Origin: Arenibacter certesii DSM 19833
GTDB lineage: Bacteria; Bacteroidota; Bacteroidia; Flavobacteriales; Flavobacteriaceae
Assembly (NCBI RefSeq): GCF_000429545.1
Contig: NZ_AUCB01000020.1
Span: forward strand, 29,415 to 93,414
Direction: 5' to 3'
Length of the DNA stretch: 64,000 bases
Made by a program: the position numbers and the translations under genes. Under the pieces are notes generated by a model. That model was not told where the DNA came from. It did not search any database and saw nothing but the letters and a program-made list of their open reading frames with translations. Of this stretch, positions 55,461-64,000 are shown one piece after another; positions within the stretch are counted from its first letter, which is position 1, and every line of letters begins with the position of its first letter.

Positions 55461-55870
55461 TGCTTATGGTTTAAGTTGATTAATGGGTACTTTAGTTATG
55501 TACAGCATTCAGCACAGCAAACATAATCAATCAAATAAACACTGCCCCCCTCTTTATTTCTCGTCCTCTCTCTTATGGTAGTGTTATAAGGCATTAATAC
55601 AGATAGATTATATAACATTTATTGATAAGTCCAGCTTTTGAAGGGGCAGAAGATAAAACTATACCAAACGCTCTTAACCTAATACTGCTTGTTTTAATAT
55701 CTTCTAACAGAACTTCAATTCCAAACTCGGTTCTTAGCTTTAGGCCCAATAAATTCTATCTCATTTTCCCTATTTATACATTATTAATATTTGTAATTTT
55801 AGACCGAAATTGGAACTGAAAATATTCTTAGGGGAAACTCTATTTATAACACGCAATACCCATACTCATT
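55461..55870. other. Divergent promoter region, EamA and pyruvate-kinase-like genes
   Basis: 410 bases with no gene I accept. A TATGTTTG -7-like element for the permease gene is at 55518-55525 on the minus strand. Nothing exact was found for the plus-strand gene. Confidence 0.4.
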
Positions 55871-57412
55871 ATGGAGCTAGAAAAACTTGAAAACCAACTA
55901 GAGGAAATTTACAGTAGACTTTTAGAAAACGAAGAAATTGCCGATGGCATCGCTTCTTCCGTACACCCTCAATATAGGACTAGTTCTAAAAACTTACATC
56001 GCTATCTATTACTACGCAGTAAAGATATTAGGGAAATTCAGGAAGGGTTATCGGAATTGGGAATTTCATCATTAGGCAGTGGTGCAGGATATGTATACGA
56101 TAATGTTTCTGGGGCGTTAAGACTCATAAAATTATTGAACGGTAAATCGTGGAAGAAAAATACCGATATGGAAGCGATAGGCTTTTCGGGCAGTAAAAAA
56201 CTTTTGGTACAACACGCCAATACCCTTTTTAAATCTGAAAGCGAATCCAGGGATACCGAAATTATGGTAACCATGCCAGATGAAGCTGCTACGAACAAAA
56301 ACCTAATAAAACGACTTCGAGTGGCAGGGATGGGCATTGCCCGACTCAATCTAAGCCATGGGGAAGAAAAGTTATGGAAAAAAATATTAAAAAACATTAA
56401 AAGTGTTGAGAAGGAGTTAGAACTCCCAATCCACATATATATGGACCTACCAGGTCCTAAAATACGGATCAGTTCTATTTACGCACAAGAACTTCCCGGA
56501 CTACCTTTAGATTCCATGCCCTTTATAAAATTGGACAAGAAATCTAGATTAATGCTTATAAAACCAGATTCTCCTTTATTATCCAAAAAGAAATCGACCA
56601 AAGGTATTCCGTTGATCGAAGTCTCACTACCACAGATTATAGATGACCTTAAAGTTGGCCAGCGGGTATTTTTTGATGATGGTACCTTTGAAGCCAAAGT
56701 AGAAACATTGAAAAACGACACTGCTACCATAAGGATAAAAAAGGCACATAAGAAAAAACTACGTCCAGGAAAGGGAATTAATTTACCAGACACCAATTTA
56801 GATCTTCCCTCCCTTACCCCGGAAGATCTAGAGTTACTACCCTTTGTTACGAAACACGCAGATATGATTGGATATTCCTTTGTAAGAAATGCCGATGATG
56901 TTTCCCTTCTTTATAAAGAGCTCCAAGAGTTAGGCGATAAGGATACTGGAGTAATTTTTAAAATAGAGAATAGTACTGCTTTTGATAATCTACCCGCAAT
57001 ACTTTTTAGGGCGATGCAAAGACCAAAAATTGGGGTGATGATTGCGAGGGGTGATTTAGCGGTGGAGATCGGTTTTGAACGTATTTCCGAGGTGCAGAAC
57101 GAGATACTTTGGTTATGTGAAGCTGCCCAAATTCCTGTTGTATGGGCTACACAAGTTTTGGATACCATGGCGAAAAAGGGAATGGCCACACGAGCAGAAA
57201 TCTCGGACGCCACCATAAGCGCCCAGGCAGAATGTGTAATGCTAAACAAAGGACCTTTTATTGTGGAGGCTACCAAAACTTTAAAAAATGTTTTGAGGAG
57301 AATGGAGGCTCATTCTCAAAAATCAAAGAATACCCTAAGAGCTTTAAAAGTAGCAAAAAAGGGCCTAAAGGATATCCATAAGCAATTTCCAGAGAACCTT
57401 GAAGCTAAATAA
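55871..57412 (+). CDS. Atypical pyruvate kinase lacking the C-terminal domain
   Basis: 513 residues. The first 128 are an unrecognised helical extension. The pyruvate kinase barrel starts at 129 (TEIMVTMPDEAATN) and keeps ARLNLSHG at 157-164, DLPGPKIRI at 192-200, the PK B-domain region, GYSFVRNADDV, KIEN with the catalytic Lys, MIARGDLAVEIG at 390-401, and WATQVLDTMAKKGMATRAEISDA. After this the SGETA motif is replaced (CVMLNKGPFIVEA) and the whole C-terminal allosteric domain (about 100 residues) is missing: only a basic tail of about 35 residues remains. It may be a pyruvate kinase paralogue with other regulation or substrate. Single gene, convergent with an O-acetyltransferase gene. Confidence 0.85.
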   Translation: MELEKLENQLEEIYSRLLENEEIADGIASSVHPQYRTSSKNLHRYLLLRSKDIREIQEGLSELGISSLGSGAGYVYDNVSGALRLIKLLNGKSWKKNTDMEAIGFSGSKKLLVQHANTLFKSESESRDTEIMVTMPDEAATNKNLIKRLRVAGMGIARLNLSHGEEKLWKKILKNIKSVEKELELPIHIYMDLPGPKIRISSIYAQELPGLPLDSMPFIKLDKKSRLMLIKPDSPLLSKKKSTKGIPLIEVSLPQIIDDLKVGQRVFFDDGTFEAKVETLKNDTATIRIKKAHKKKLRPGKGINLPDTNLDLPSLTPEDLELLPFVTKHADMIGYSFVRNADDVSLLYKELQELGDKDTGVIFKIENSTAFDNLPAILFRAMQRPKIGVMIARGDLAVEIGFERISEVQNEILWLCEAAQIPVVWATQVLDTMAKKGMATRAEISDATISAQAECVMLNKGPFIVEATKTLKNVLRRMEAHSQKSKNTLRALKVAKKGLKDIHKQFPENLEAK

Positions 57413-57471
57413 CAATTCAACTATGCCTACTAGAATTAAAGAAATGCAGGCGTAGACAGGTAATTATGTGA

Positions 57472-58044
57472 CTATAACTCTCCTTTTATTTGACAAGGAT
57501 TTCCGTATGCCAATACATTATCAGGAAGATTTTTGGTCACCACGCTTCCTGCTCCAATAGTTACATTATTTCCTATGGTAACCCCTGGAAAAATCACTGA
57601 ATTTCCGCCAATCCATACATTATCACCAATAATGACCGGTTGGGCGGAGGTTAAATACCTAACCCTATTTCCGGATTTAATTATTCTTTCAGAACCTTTT
57701 AAAGGATGACTTGCCGTGTATATTTGCACATAAGGAGCAATTAATCCGTTTTTTCCAACAACTATTTTATTATTATCTAAGAACATACAATTGGTATTGA
57801 TAAAAGTATTTTCATCAATGGAGATGTTCTCCCCATAGTCACAATAAAAAGGCGCTTCAATCCACACTCCCGCACCTTTATAATGGAACAATTTAGTTAA
57901 AATCCGCTCCCGTTCTTCTAGTAATCTCGATTCTAGACTATTGTATTTCTTTAATAAATTTCGTGCGTTATGATACATTTCTATCAATTCCGGATCTCTA
58001 GAATCATACGATTCTCCACCAAGCATTTTCTGTTTTTCAGTCAC
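57472..58044 (-). CDS. Sugar O-acetyltransferase (maltose acetyltransferase family)
   Basis: 190 residues, the usual size for Maa/LacA enzymes. The N-terminal Maa cap begins EKQKMLGGESYDSRDPEL. The left-handed beta-helix follows, with hexapeptide repeats (GENISIDENTFINTNC; IGGNSVIFPGVTIGNNVTIGAG) and the catalytic His in TASHPLKG. It transfers acetyl from acetyl-CoA to a sugar hydroxyl. The natural acceptor cannot be told. It is convergent with the pyruvate-kinase-like gene, with 59 bp between, and divergent from the SusC gene, which makes a link to sugar uptake possible but unproven. Confidence 0.93.
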   Translation of the reverse strand: MTEKQKMLGGESYDSRDPELIEMYHNARNLLKKYNSLESRLLEERERILTKLFHYKGAGVWIEAPFYCDYGENISIDENTFINTNCMFLDNNKIVVGKNGLIAPYVQIYTASHPLKGSERIIKSGNRVRYLTSAQPVIIGDNVWIGGNSVIFPGVTIGNNVTIGAGSVVTKNLPDNVLAYGNPCQIKGEL

Positions 58045-58262
58045 TAAAAATCTTTTTTTTTATTACCGACAAAATAGGGATACTTATTTATATCAACGAT
58101 ACTTTATAATTATTCTTAAATTTTATTCAGTAGTATTGGGGACCTTTTCCTTCATACTTGCTAAATCAAACGTCAGAAAGTGAGAAATTATCAATTTTCC
58201 CACATGATAAATATCTTCCAATACAGTTATATGTTAAATAAATCATTGTTTCGGAGAATCAT

Positions 58263-58292
58263 TTGTTACCATTTGTAATCTTTGTAGGTTTG
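58263..58292 (+). promoter_or_regulatory. Promoter of the susCD operon
   Basis: TTG (58263-58265), 19 bases, then TAGGTTTG (58285-58292): an exact TTG-N19-TAnnTTTG promoter. Transcription should start near 58299, leaving a leader of about 190 nt before the SusC ATG. Confidence 0.78.
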
Positions 58293-58305
58293 CGCCGACA
58301 GCTAA

Positions 58306-58330
58306 AAAAACCTCTTAACGTAAGGTTTTT
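58306..58330 (+). promoter_or_regulatory. Leader hairpin of the susCD transcript
   Basis: AAAAACCT (58306-58313) pairs with AGGTTTTT (58323-58330) around a 9-nt loop, starting a few bases after the predicted transcript start and ending in a run of T. It could be an intrinsic attenuator or a 5'-end stabilising stem. Confidence 0.5.
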
Positions 58331-58487
58331 GTAACAAATTAATCACATTTTATAGCCGTTGTTCATCATGAAGCTAAATCATTAAAAACGCGATATACAA
58401 CTATAATCTTAATACCAACATTTTATTTCAACATCAATTTTATTAACTAATTCGAAACAAACAATTTAAACTAAACATCAATTATTC

Positions 58488-61400
58488 ATGAGAAAAATTT
58501 TCTTGTTTTGCTTCCTCTTAGCGGGTAGCTTAAATGTTTTTGCCCAAAACGGGATTACCGTTTCGGGTACGGTTACCGAAAATGGAACCGAAATGCCCAT
58601 TCCGGGAGCAAGTGTCGTTGAAGTAGGTACAACCAATGGTGTGGTCAGCGATTTTGACGGAAACTACTCCATAAACGTTGCAGAAAATGCTATCCTAGAA
58701 ATCAGTTTTCTAGGTTATGCCAAACAACAAATATCAGTAAATGGCCAAACAACCATAAACATCACACTATCTGAGGATGCTGAGTTTTTAGATGAGGTGG
58801 TAGTAGTAGGATTTGGTACTCAGAAAAAGGTGAACCTTACTGGATCGGTCGCTACTGTAGACAGCAAAATGCTGGAGTCCAGACCAATTACTAGTGTATC
58901 TGCCGGACTTTCCGGATTATTACCTGGGGTGTACGTAAACCAATCTTCAGGATTACCTGGTAACGATGGTGGTACCATTAGGATTAGAGGTACAGGAACG
59001 CTAAACCAAGCTTCACCTATGGTTCTAATAGACGGTGTAGAAGGCTCATTAAATGACGTTCAGGCAAATGATATAGCCAGTATCTCTGTATTAAAGGATG
59101 CTGCTTCCGCTGCTATATATGGTTCCAAAGCAGCTAACGGTGTTATTTTAGTTACTACAAAATCTGGAAAATCTGGGGTGCCTACGGTAACCTATACAGG
59201 AGATTTTGGATGGCAAGATCCTACTGTACTTCCAGAATATCTAGGGTCTTACGACTACGCTATGCTATATAACGAAGCTTTAGCCAATAGTGGTAAAGCA
59301 CCTAGGTTTAGCGACAATGATTTAGAGCTTTTCCGTAATGGCAGTAGCCCATTTACACATCCTAATACAGATTGGCACGACCTTCTATACCAAGGTTCCG
59401 GATTTGTGACCACCAATAACTTTGCTGTTTCCGGTGGATCGGAATACACCTCCTATCGCGCCTCCCTGAATTATCAAAATCAGGATGGGATTATAGAACA
59501 CACAGGCAAAAAAGATTATAACGCAAGGATTAACCTAACCGTTACTCCCAATGACTGGATTACTACTAATCTAAATATGTCGTATAGTCAATTGGATCGT
59601 TACGAGCCTAACAATGCCTATGTAGGTGGAGGTTTAGACCAGATTATTAGACAAGCCAATAGGATTGCCCCATGGATACCTTACAAAAACGAAGATGGAA
59701 CTTATGGAACCATTTCGGATGGTAACCCTATTGCATGGCTAGATATGGGTCCACAGATTAACTACCAACGCAAGACTTTTGTTGGAATAGGTTCTATTCA
59801 ATTTGATTTATTCGATGGCTTTAACATTAAGGCCACGGCGTCGCATAGAAATGTAGATTCGGGTAATTCTGAATTAAACAAGGAGTTACAATACAACCCT
59901 GCTAAATATCATGGACCAACAAAGTTAACCGAAACATTTATAACAAATACACGTAATACATTCGATTTAACAGCTAATTACTCTAAAACATTTAATGGAG
60001 ATCATAATTTAGATTTGTTGGCAGGCTACCATGCCGAGTCTTACAATTATAAGAATACGTCAGCTTATAGAGAAAACTTCCCTAGCAATGAACTTACCGA
60101 TTTAAATGCCGGATCAACTAGTGGTATGACAAACTCAGGTTACACCCGTGAATTAAACATGGTGTCTTGGTTTGGTAGAGCTAACTACAACTACATGGGC
60201 AAATATTTAGTAGAGGCCAATGTAAGAGCAGATGGTTCTTCACGTTTTGCAAAAGACAACAGAGTGGGAGTATTCCCATCCTTCTCTGCCGGATGGCGTA
60301 TATCCGAGGAGAACTTCTTTGATGGATTTAAGGACACTATGAGTAATTTGAAAATAAGGGCTTCATGGGGACAGTTAGGTAACCAAGATGCTTTGGACGA
60401 TTACTACCCAACTATTCCAACCCTCGCCTTAGGCAAAGATTATCCATTTAATAGTATCATTAATTCTGGAGCGGCTATCGTAAATGCAAAAAATGCTTCT
60501 TTAATTTGGGAAAAAACAACTTCCTACGGACTTGGTTTTGATGCTACTATATTGAAAAAAATAGATGTTACCATCGATTTGTATAAAAAATTGACCGAGG
60601 GTATAATCATGGAAGTTCCTGCTCCTAATGAGTTTGCATTAGGCAAGTTTTTCGATAATGTTGGAAAGCTAGATAACCAAGGAGTTGAACTAAGCGTGAA
60701 TTACCGCGATCAATTTGGTGATTTCGACTTTCAATTTGGCGGAAACATTGCGTACAACGAAAATGAGTTGGCAAAATTGGCCGGAACAGATCAGGTAATA
60801 GACGGAAGAAAAATCAGAAGACTTGGTACACCGCTAGATTCTTGGTTTGGGTATAAAACAGATGGATTATATCAAACCGAGGCAGATATCACTTCATGGC
60901 CTACCAATACCATTTACGGGAGTCAATTACAACCAGGAGACCTTCGTTATGTAGATAGCAATGGCGATGGCAAGGTAGATGCTGAAGATAGAGCATTATT
61001 AGGTAAATCTATACCTCCAGTAAATTTTGGTTTTAATCTTAGCTTAGGGTATAGGAATTTTGATTTCATGGCGCTCTTCCAAGGTGCTACGGGTGCTTAC
61101 GGATACATGGATTCTGATGCTATAGGTGCTGTAAACGGAGATGCTCAAAAACCGCTGAAATTGTTTATGGACCGTTGGACCCCAACAAATACCAATACAG
61201 ATGTACCTCGACTTATAGATAACATTTACGGGCCCAGCATGCCTCAAAACTCAACCACCAGCTATTGGTTGCAAAGTACAGATTATCTAAGGTTGAAAAA
61301 CCTTCAAATAGGTTATAATGTGCCAACAGATATTTTGGAAGAGTGGAACATATCGCGTCTACGAGTTTATTATAGCGCCCAAAACCTATTCACCCTTACT

Positions 61401-61499
61401 CCTTATACCAAAGGATGGGATCCAGAAGCTCCTTCCGGAAGAGGTAGTGGATATCCCGTTGTAATGACCAATTCAATCGGAATTAACTTAACATTTTAA
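58488..61499 (+). CDS. susC: SusC-type TonB-dependent outer-membrane transporter
   Basis: 1003 residues. A signal peptide ends in VFAQN (about residue 20). It is followed by a carboxypeptidase-D-like beta domain (VSGTVTENG to about 95), the TonB box region DEVVVVGFGTQKK, and the plug domain (VLIDGVEG, SVLKDAASAAIYGSKAANGVILVTTKSG). A 22-strand barrel ends at Phe1003 as in true outer-membrane proteins. With the SusD partner it imports oligosaccharides or other bulky substrates energised by TonB. The substrate cannot be told, since no glycoside hydrolase or sensor lies in the window. The gene has a clear promoter and leader, and susD starts 6 bp after its stop. Confidence 0.96.
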   Translation: MRKIFLFCFLLAGSLNVFAQNGITVSGTVTENGTEMPIPGASVVEVGTTNGVVSDFDGNYSINVAENAILEISFLGYAKQQISVNGQTTINITLSEDAEFLDEVVVVGFGTQKKVNLTGSVATVDSKMLESRPITSVSAGLSGLLPGVYVNQSSGLPGNDGGTIRIRGTGTLNQASPMVLIDGVEGSLNDVQANDIASISVLKDAASAAIYGSKAANGVILVTTKSGKSGVPTVTYTGDFGWQDPTVLPEYLGSYDYAMLYNEALANSGKAPRFSDNDLELFRNGSSPFTHPNTDWHDLLYQGSGFVTTNNFAVSGGSEYTSYRASLNYQNQDGIIEHTGKKDYNARINLTVTPNDWITTNLNMSYSQLDRYEPNNAYVGGGLDQIIRQANRIAPWIPYKNEDGTYGTISDGNPIAWLDMGPQINYQRKTFVGIGSIQFDLFDGFNIKATASHRNVDSGNSELNKELQYNPAKYHGPTKLTETFITNTRNTFDLTANYSKTFNGDHNLDLLAGYHAESYNYKNTSAYRENFPSNELTDLNAGSTSGMTNSGYTRELNMVSWFGRANYNYMGKYLVEANVRADGSSRFAKDNRVGVFPSFSAGWRISEENFFDGFKDTMSNLKIRASWGQLGNQDALDDYYPTIPTLALGKDYPFNSIINSGAAIVNAKNASLIWEKTTSYGLGFDATILKKIDVTIDLYKKLTEGIIMEVPAPNEFALGKFFDNVGKLDNQGVELSVNYRDQFGDFDFQFGGNIAYNENELAKLAGTDQVIDGRKIRRLGTPLDSWFGYKTDGLYQTEADITSWPTNTIYGSQLQPGDLRYVDSNGDGKVDAEDRALLGKSIPPVNFGFNLSLGYRNFDFMALFQGATGAYGYMDSDAIGAVNGDAQKPLKLFMDRWTPTNTNTDVPRLIDNIYGPSMPQNSTTSYWLQSTDYLRLKNLQIGYNVPTDILEEWNISRLRVYYSAQNLFTLTPYTKGWDPEAPSGRGSGYPVVMTNSIGINLTF

Positions 61500-61505
61500 T
61501 TTGAT

Positions 61506-63110
61506 ATGCTCAAAATGAGAAAACTTATATATTTACTAGCGATAACCGTTGTATTTAGCGCATGTGACGACTCCTTTTTGGAAACCGCTCCCAATGACGC
61601 CCTTTCACCTTCCACTTTTTGGAAGACTAAAAACGATCTAGATTTAGCACTAACCGGTTGCTACAATGAATTTGAAAGTTCTGGAAACATCTTCTATCGT
61701 GATGCTGGTTCAGACAACGCATACAACAACTTCCCATGGGAAGGATGGACCAATATTGGAAATGGAATTCTATCAGCGGCCGATCCAGGATCCTCATATT
61801 ATAACTTTAGCACTATAAATAGGTGTAATGAGTTCTTAGCCAATTGCGATAACGCAACTGCGGTATCAGAAGACGATAGGACCATCTATAAAGCTCAAGC
61901 TCGATTCCTTAGAGCTTATAAGTATTATACATTGACCGTAAATTATGGTGATGTACCGTTGATCCTAGAGAATTTTGATCACCCAGAGGAAGCCAAAGTA
62001 CCGAGAAATTCCCAAGCTGAAGTTCGTACGTTTATTGAGGATGAATTAAAGGACATTATTGATATTCTCCCAGAATCCTACTCCGAGGCAGATCAAGGGA
62101 AGGCCACCAAAGGAGCAGCACAGGCCTTATTGATGAGGTATTACCTTTATTTTGGTGAGTATGAAGATGCATTAACGACAGCGAATAGCATTTCTGGGTA
62201 TTCTTTGTTTCCTTCCTTTGACGGTCTTTTTGACCCATCCAATGAGCAGAATAATGAGGTAATCCTATCGGTACAATATACTCCGGATTTATACAGAACC
62301 GATTATACTCCTTATTTACCTAATAGTATTGGTGGATGGTCATCTGTAGTACCTACTCAGTCATTGGTAGATGCCTATGAAATGATCGATGGAAAAACCA
62401 TTGAAGAAGCAGAATTAGCAGGAGAGTATGACCCAGCTAATCCATATGTTAATAGAGATCCCCGCTTAAGGGCTTCTGTAGTTTATCCAGGACAAATTTT
62501 TGCCAATAAAGTTTATCGCTCCATAGAAGAAGACAGCAATGATTATTTTAACAAGGCGGATAATGCGTCTAAGACTGGGTATAACTTTAAGAAGTACACC
62601 ACCTTCAAGGATTTAAATCCAGATGCTCCACATTGGAATATGGGGAATGACGTATTCATTTTCCGTTATGCCGAAGTATTGCTCACCATAGCAGAAGCAA
62701 AAATAGAGTTGAATGAGATAGACAATGAGTTATATGATGCCTTAGACGCTGTTCGTGAAAGAGCTGGTATGCCAAAGGTTAATAGAACGAAGTATGCTAC
62801 ACAATCTAGCCTAAGAGAATTGGTAAGAAATGAAAGAAGGGTAGAGTTCGCTATGGAAGGTCTTCGTAGAGACGATATAATCCGATGGGATATCGCAAAA
62901 GAGGTACTTAATGGCGACCTTAAGGGCGCAATGAGAGGTATTGTTCTTGAAACCACGCAGCCAAATGGAGATTATAATGTTTCCATGACCTTACCAGAAA
63001 ACCTGATCGAGAACCGCTCTTTTGAAGCCCCAAAGAACAATCTATTGCCCATACCACAGAGTGCAATTGATAAGAATCCAAAATTGGCACCCAATAACCC
63101 TGGGTACTAA
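61506..63110 (+). CDS. susD: SusD-type surface nutrient-binding lipoprotein
   Basis: 534 residues from the ATG at 61506; an ATG at 61515 gives a cleaner signal peptide (MRKLIYLLAITVVFSAC) and may be the true start. Lipobox VFSAC then DDSFLET, the usual SusD start. The body has the TPR-like helices of RagB/SusD (YKAQARFLRAYKYYTL, TKGAAQALLMRYYLYFGEY) and the C-terminal RVEFAMEGLRRDDIIRWDIAK, with a PIPQSAIDKNPKL end. It caps the SusC barrel on the cell surface. Translational coupling (6-bp gap) and a strong terminator about 80 bp downstream define a two-gene operon. Confidence 0.96.
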   Translation: MLKMRKLIYLLAITVVFSACDDSFLETAPNDALSPSTFWKTKNDLDLALTGCYNEFESSGNIFYRDAGSDNAYNNFPWEGWTNIGNGILSAADPGSSYYNFSTINRCNEFLANCDNATAVSEDDRTIYKAQARFLRAYKYYTLTVNYGDVPLILENFDHPEEAKVPRNSQAEVRTFIEDELKDIIDILPESYSEADQGKATKGAAQALLMRYYLYFGEYEDALTTANSISGYSLFPSFDGLFDPSNEQNNEVILSVQYTPDLYRTDYTPYLPNSIGGWSSVVPTQSLVDAYEMIDGKTIEEAELAGEYDPANPYVNRDPRLRASVVYPGQIFANKVYRSIEEDSNDYFNKADNASKTGYNFKKYTTFKDLNPDAPHWNMGNDVFIFRYAEVLLTIAEAKIELNEIDNELYDALDAVRERAGMPKVNRTKYATQSSLRELVRNERRVEFAMEGLRRDDIIRWDIAKEVLNGDLKGAMRGIVLETTQPNGDYNVSMTLPENLIENRSFEAPKNNLLPIPQSAIDKNPKLAPNNPGY

Positions 63111-63189
63111 TTGATAATTAGCATTGAACAATTACCTACCCAATGGTGCTAACGCAATTACTTGGCACCTTTGGTAAGGAGTAATAAGA

Positions 63190-63221
63190 AATCCCGAAAA
63201 ATCAATTTTTCGGGATTTTTT
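63190..63221 (+). terminator. Rho-independent terminator of the susCD operon
   Basis: AATCCCGAAAAAT (63190-63202) pairs perfectly with ATTTTTCGGGATT (63205-63217), with a T-run through 63221. It lies about 80 bp after the SusD stop. Confidence 0.9.
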
Positions 63222-63731
63222 GTTCTTGATCATTACCATGAACTATAGCTACGAGGTAGTATTCTTTACAACTTTCAAAATTCACCAAAAGTGGTGGCCG
63301 TCTCTAACGTGTCATTTAATAATACCACCACATTTTATCTACCTAATGGAAGCATCACCCTTATAATGACTAGGAATACAAAGTAGTGGATAATGGCCTA
63401 TGTTCTTCTAAAAAGCTTGGAGTTAATCAACTTTAAGTTATCGAGATCGTTTTCTGAGTGAACAGACCCAATTTAATAAACTAGTTTTAAACCTAACATT
63501 TTACCACAACAACAAGTCAAGTTTTTTAGATCTAACCTAATTAAGTTACCTCCCCATTATTTCATTGATGATAAAGACAAATAAATGAGCCTTAGCATGT
63601 AGCATAAAAATAACCTTATCACGTATCCCAGTTGGTGTTGGTTCATAGCAGCCTTAAAGTAATGGAATGAAACTTAACGAACAGTCTATTTAATTTTGTA
63701 AATTACCTAAAAGCTATTCAAAAATAAAACA
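63222..63731. other. Intergenic region with a possible -7 promoter element
   Basis: 510 AT-rich bases. TAATTTTG (63691-63698) matches TAnnTTTG and lies 33 bp before a small plus-strand gene, but no TTG is at the -33 spacing. No other feature seen. Confidence 0.4.
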
Positions 63732-63911
63732 ATGTTACATACACTACACCCAATACTACTGCAATTACCAATAGGCACGAGAAATCCCGATGACAATAGC
63801 CCTTTAGACCTTACAAACACTTTTGATGTTATTGTATATATTATATTACCCATTCTTCTAATCGTCTTCTATATCCTTTGGAGGAGGATGAAAAACAGAG
63901 ATAAGAATTAG
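63732..63911 (+). CDS. Small single-helix membrane protein (59 aa)
   Basis: ATG at 63732 to TAG at 63911 gives 59 residues. The first part is polar (GTRNPDDNSPLDLTN). One strong hydrophobic helix, about residues 31-50 (FDVIVYIILPILLIVFYILW), is followed by a basic cytoplasmic tail (RRMKNRDKN), a positive-inside topology. A -7-like element lies 33 bp upstream. Proteins of this type are frequent in flavobacteria and uncharacterised. It is shorter than common gene-finding cut-offs but has a coherent membrane-protein composition. Confidence 0.7.
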   Translation: MLHTLHPILLQLPIGTRNPDDNSPLDLTNTFDVIVYIILPILLIVFYILWRRMKNRDKN

Positions 63912-64000
63912 AGCGTGTACCTATCTCTCATAGGATTGGCTGCGCCCTTCCCTACAAAGCTCCGCTTTGAAAACCACAAAAAGTTGTGCTGCGACAAGCT
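63912..64000. other. Window edge with short inverted repeats
   Basis: CAAAGC-TCC-GCTTTG (63955-63969) and CACAA-AAAG-TTGTG (63975-63988) are two adjacent perfect small hairpins in a GC-richer stretch cut by the window end. They may belong to an interspersed repeat or to an RNA structure beginning outside the window. Confidence 0.35.

Noticed and set aside
55622..55819. 65-codon plus-strand open frame upstream of the pyruvate-kinase-like gene
   Set aside because: Low-complexity, no start context and no family resemblance; it lies in a divergent promoter region.
57421..57455. Imperfect stem between the convergent pyruvate-kinase-like and acetyltransferase genes
   Set aside because: It needs a G-U pair and has a 19-nt loop and no T-tract, so terminator support is too weak.
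58276..58284. TAATCTTTG as an alternative -7 element for susC
   Set aside because: One base too long for TAnnTTTG and no TTG at the right distance; the exact match at 58285-58292 is better.

Overview
The window looks like the chromosome of a flavobacterium (Bacteroidota, family Flavobacteriaceae; I cannot name the genus). Evidence: low GC, long AT-rich intergenic stretches, a paired TonB-dependent SusC and SusD, a small HYC/CC-type periplasmic protein beside a Cus efflux operon, and promoters of the Bacteroidota form TTG-N19-TAnnTTTG. I saw no rRNA, tRNA, integrase, transposase or CRISPR array.

Layout. 1-7 kb: the start of a DUF1206-type membrane protein, an unrecognised exported or anchored protein, and a two-gene conflict module (TIR-like/DUF4062-like protein overlapping an nSTAND1-type NTPase by 4 bp). 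7-28 kb: one strand carries seven consecutive large genes: a PhoD-like phosphoesterase, a DUF6603-like beta-rich protein of 1168 aa, unrecognised proteins of 1073, 1614 and 581 aa, a uracil-DNA-glycosylase-fold protein and a 1110-aa amidohydrolase/S41-peptidase fusion. None has an obvious signal peptide. An endolysin-like N-acetylmuramidase and a frameshifted gene remnant follow (28-30 kb).

30-42 kb is a second conflict or signalling island: a PAS/LuxR regulator, a lipoprotein, a CsgG/LpoB-like exported protein, two divergent membrane-anchored TIR proteins, a patatin phospholipase paired with a deoxyribosyltransferase-like/TRAFs-binding/SLOG-like fusion, and a 245-aa protein paired with a CHAT protease in a gasdermin-protease-like arrangement.

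42-64 kb is more ordinary physiology: a CusA-CusC-CusB copper/silver exporter with its HYC/CC protein, an FbpABC ferric iron importer whose ATPase carries a ferredoxin-like Cys motif, an EamA permease, an atypical pyruvate kinase without the C-terminal domain, a sugar O-acetyltransferase, and a SusC-SusD nutrient uptake pair with a clear promoter, leader hairpin and terminator.

The two most promising places for undescribed biology are the roughly 20-kb large-protein operon (7.2-27.8 kb) and the CHAT/possible pore-former pair (39.8-42.4 kb). Functions proposed for both are inference from motifs and gene order; no database search was run.
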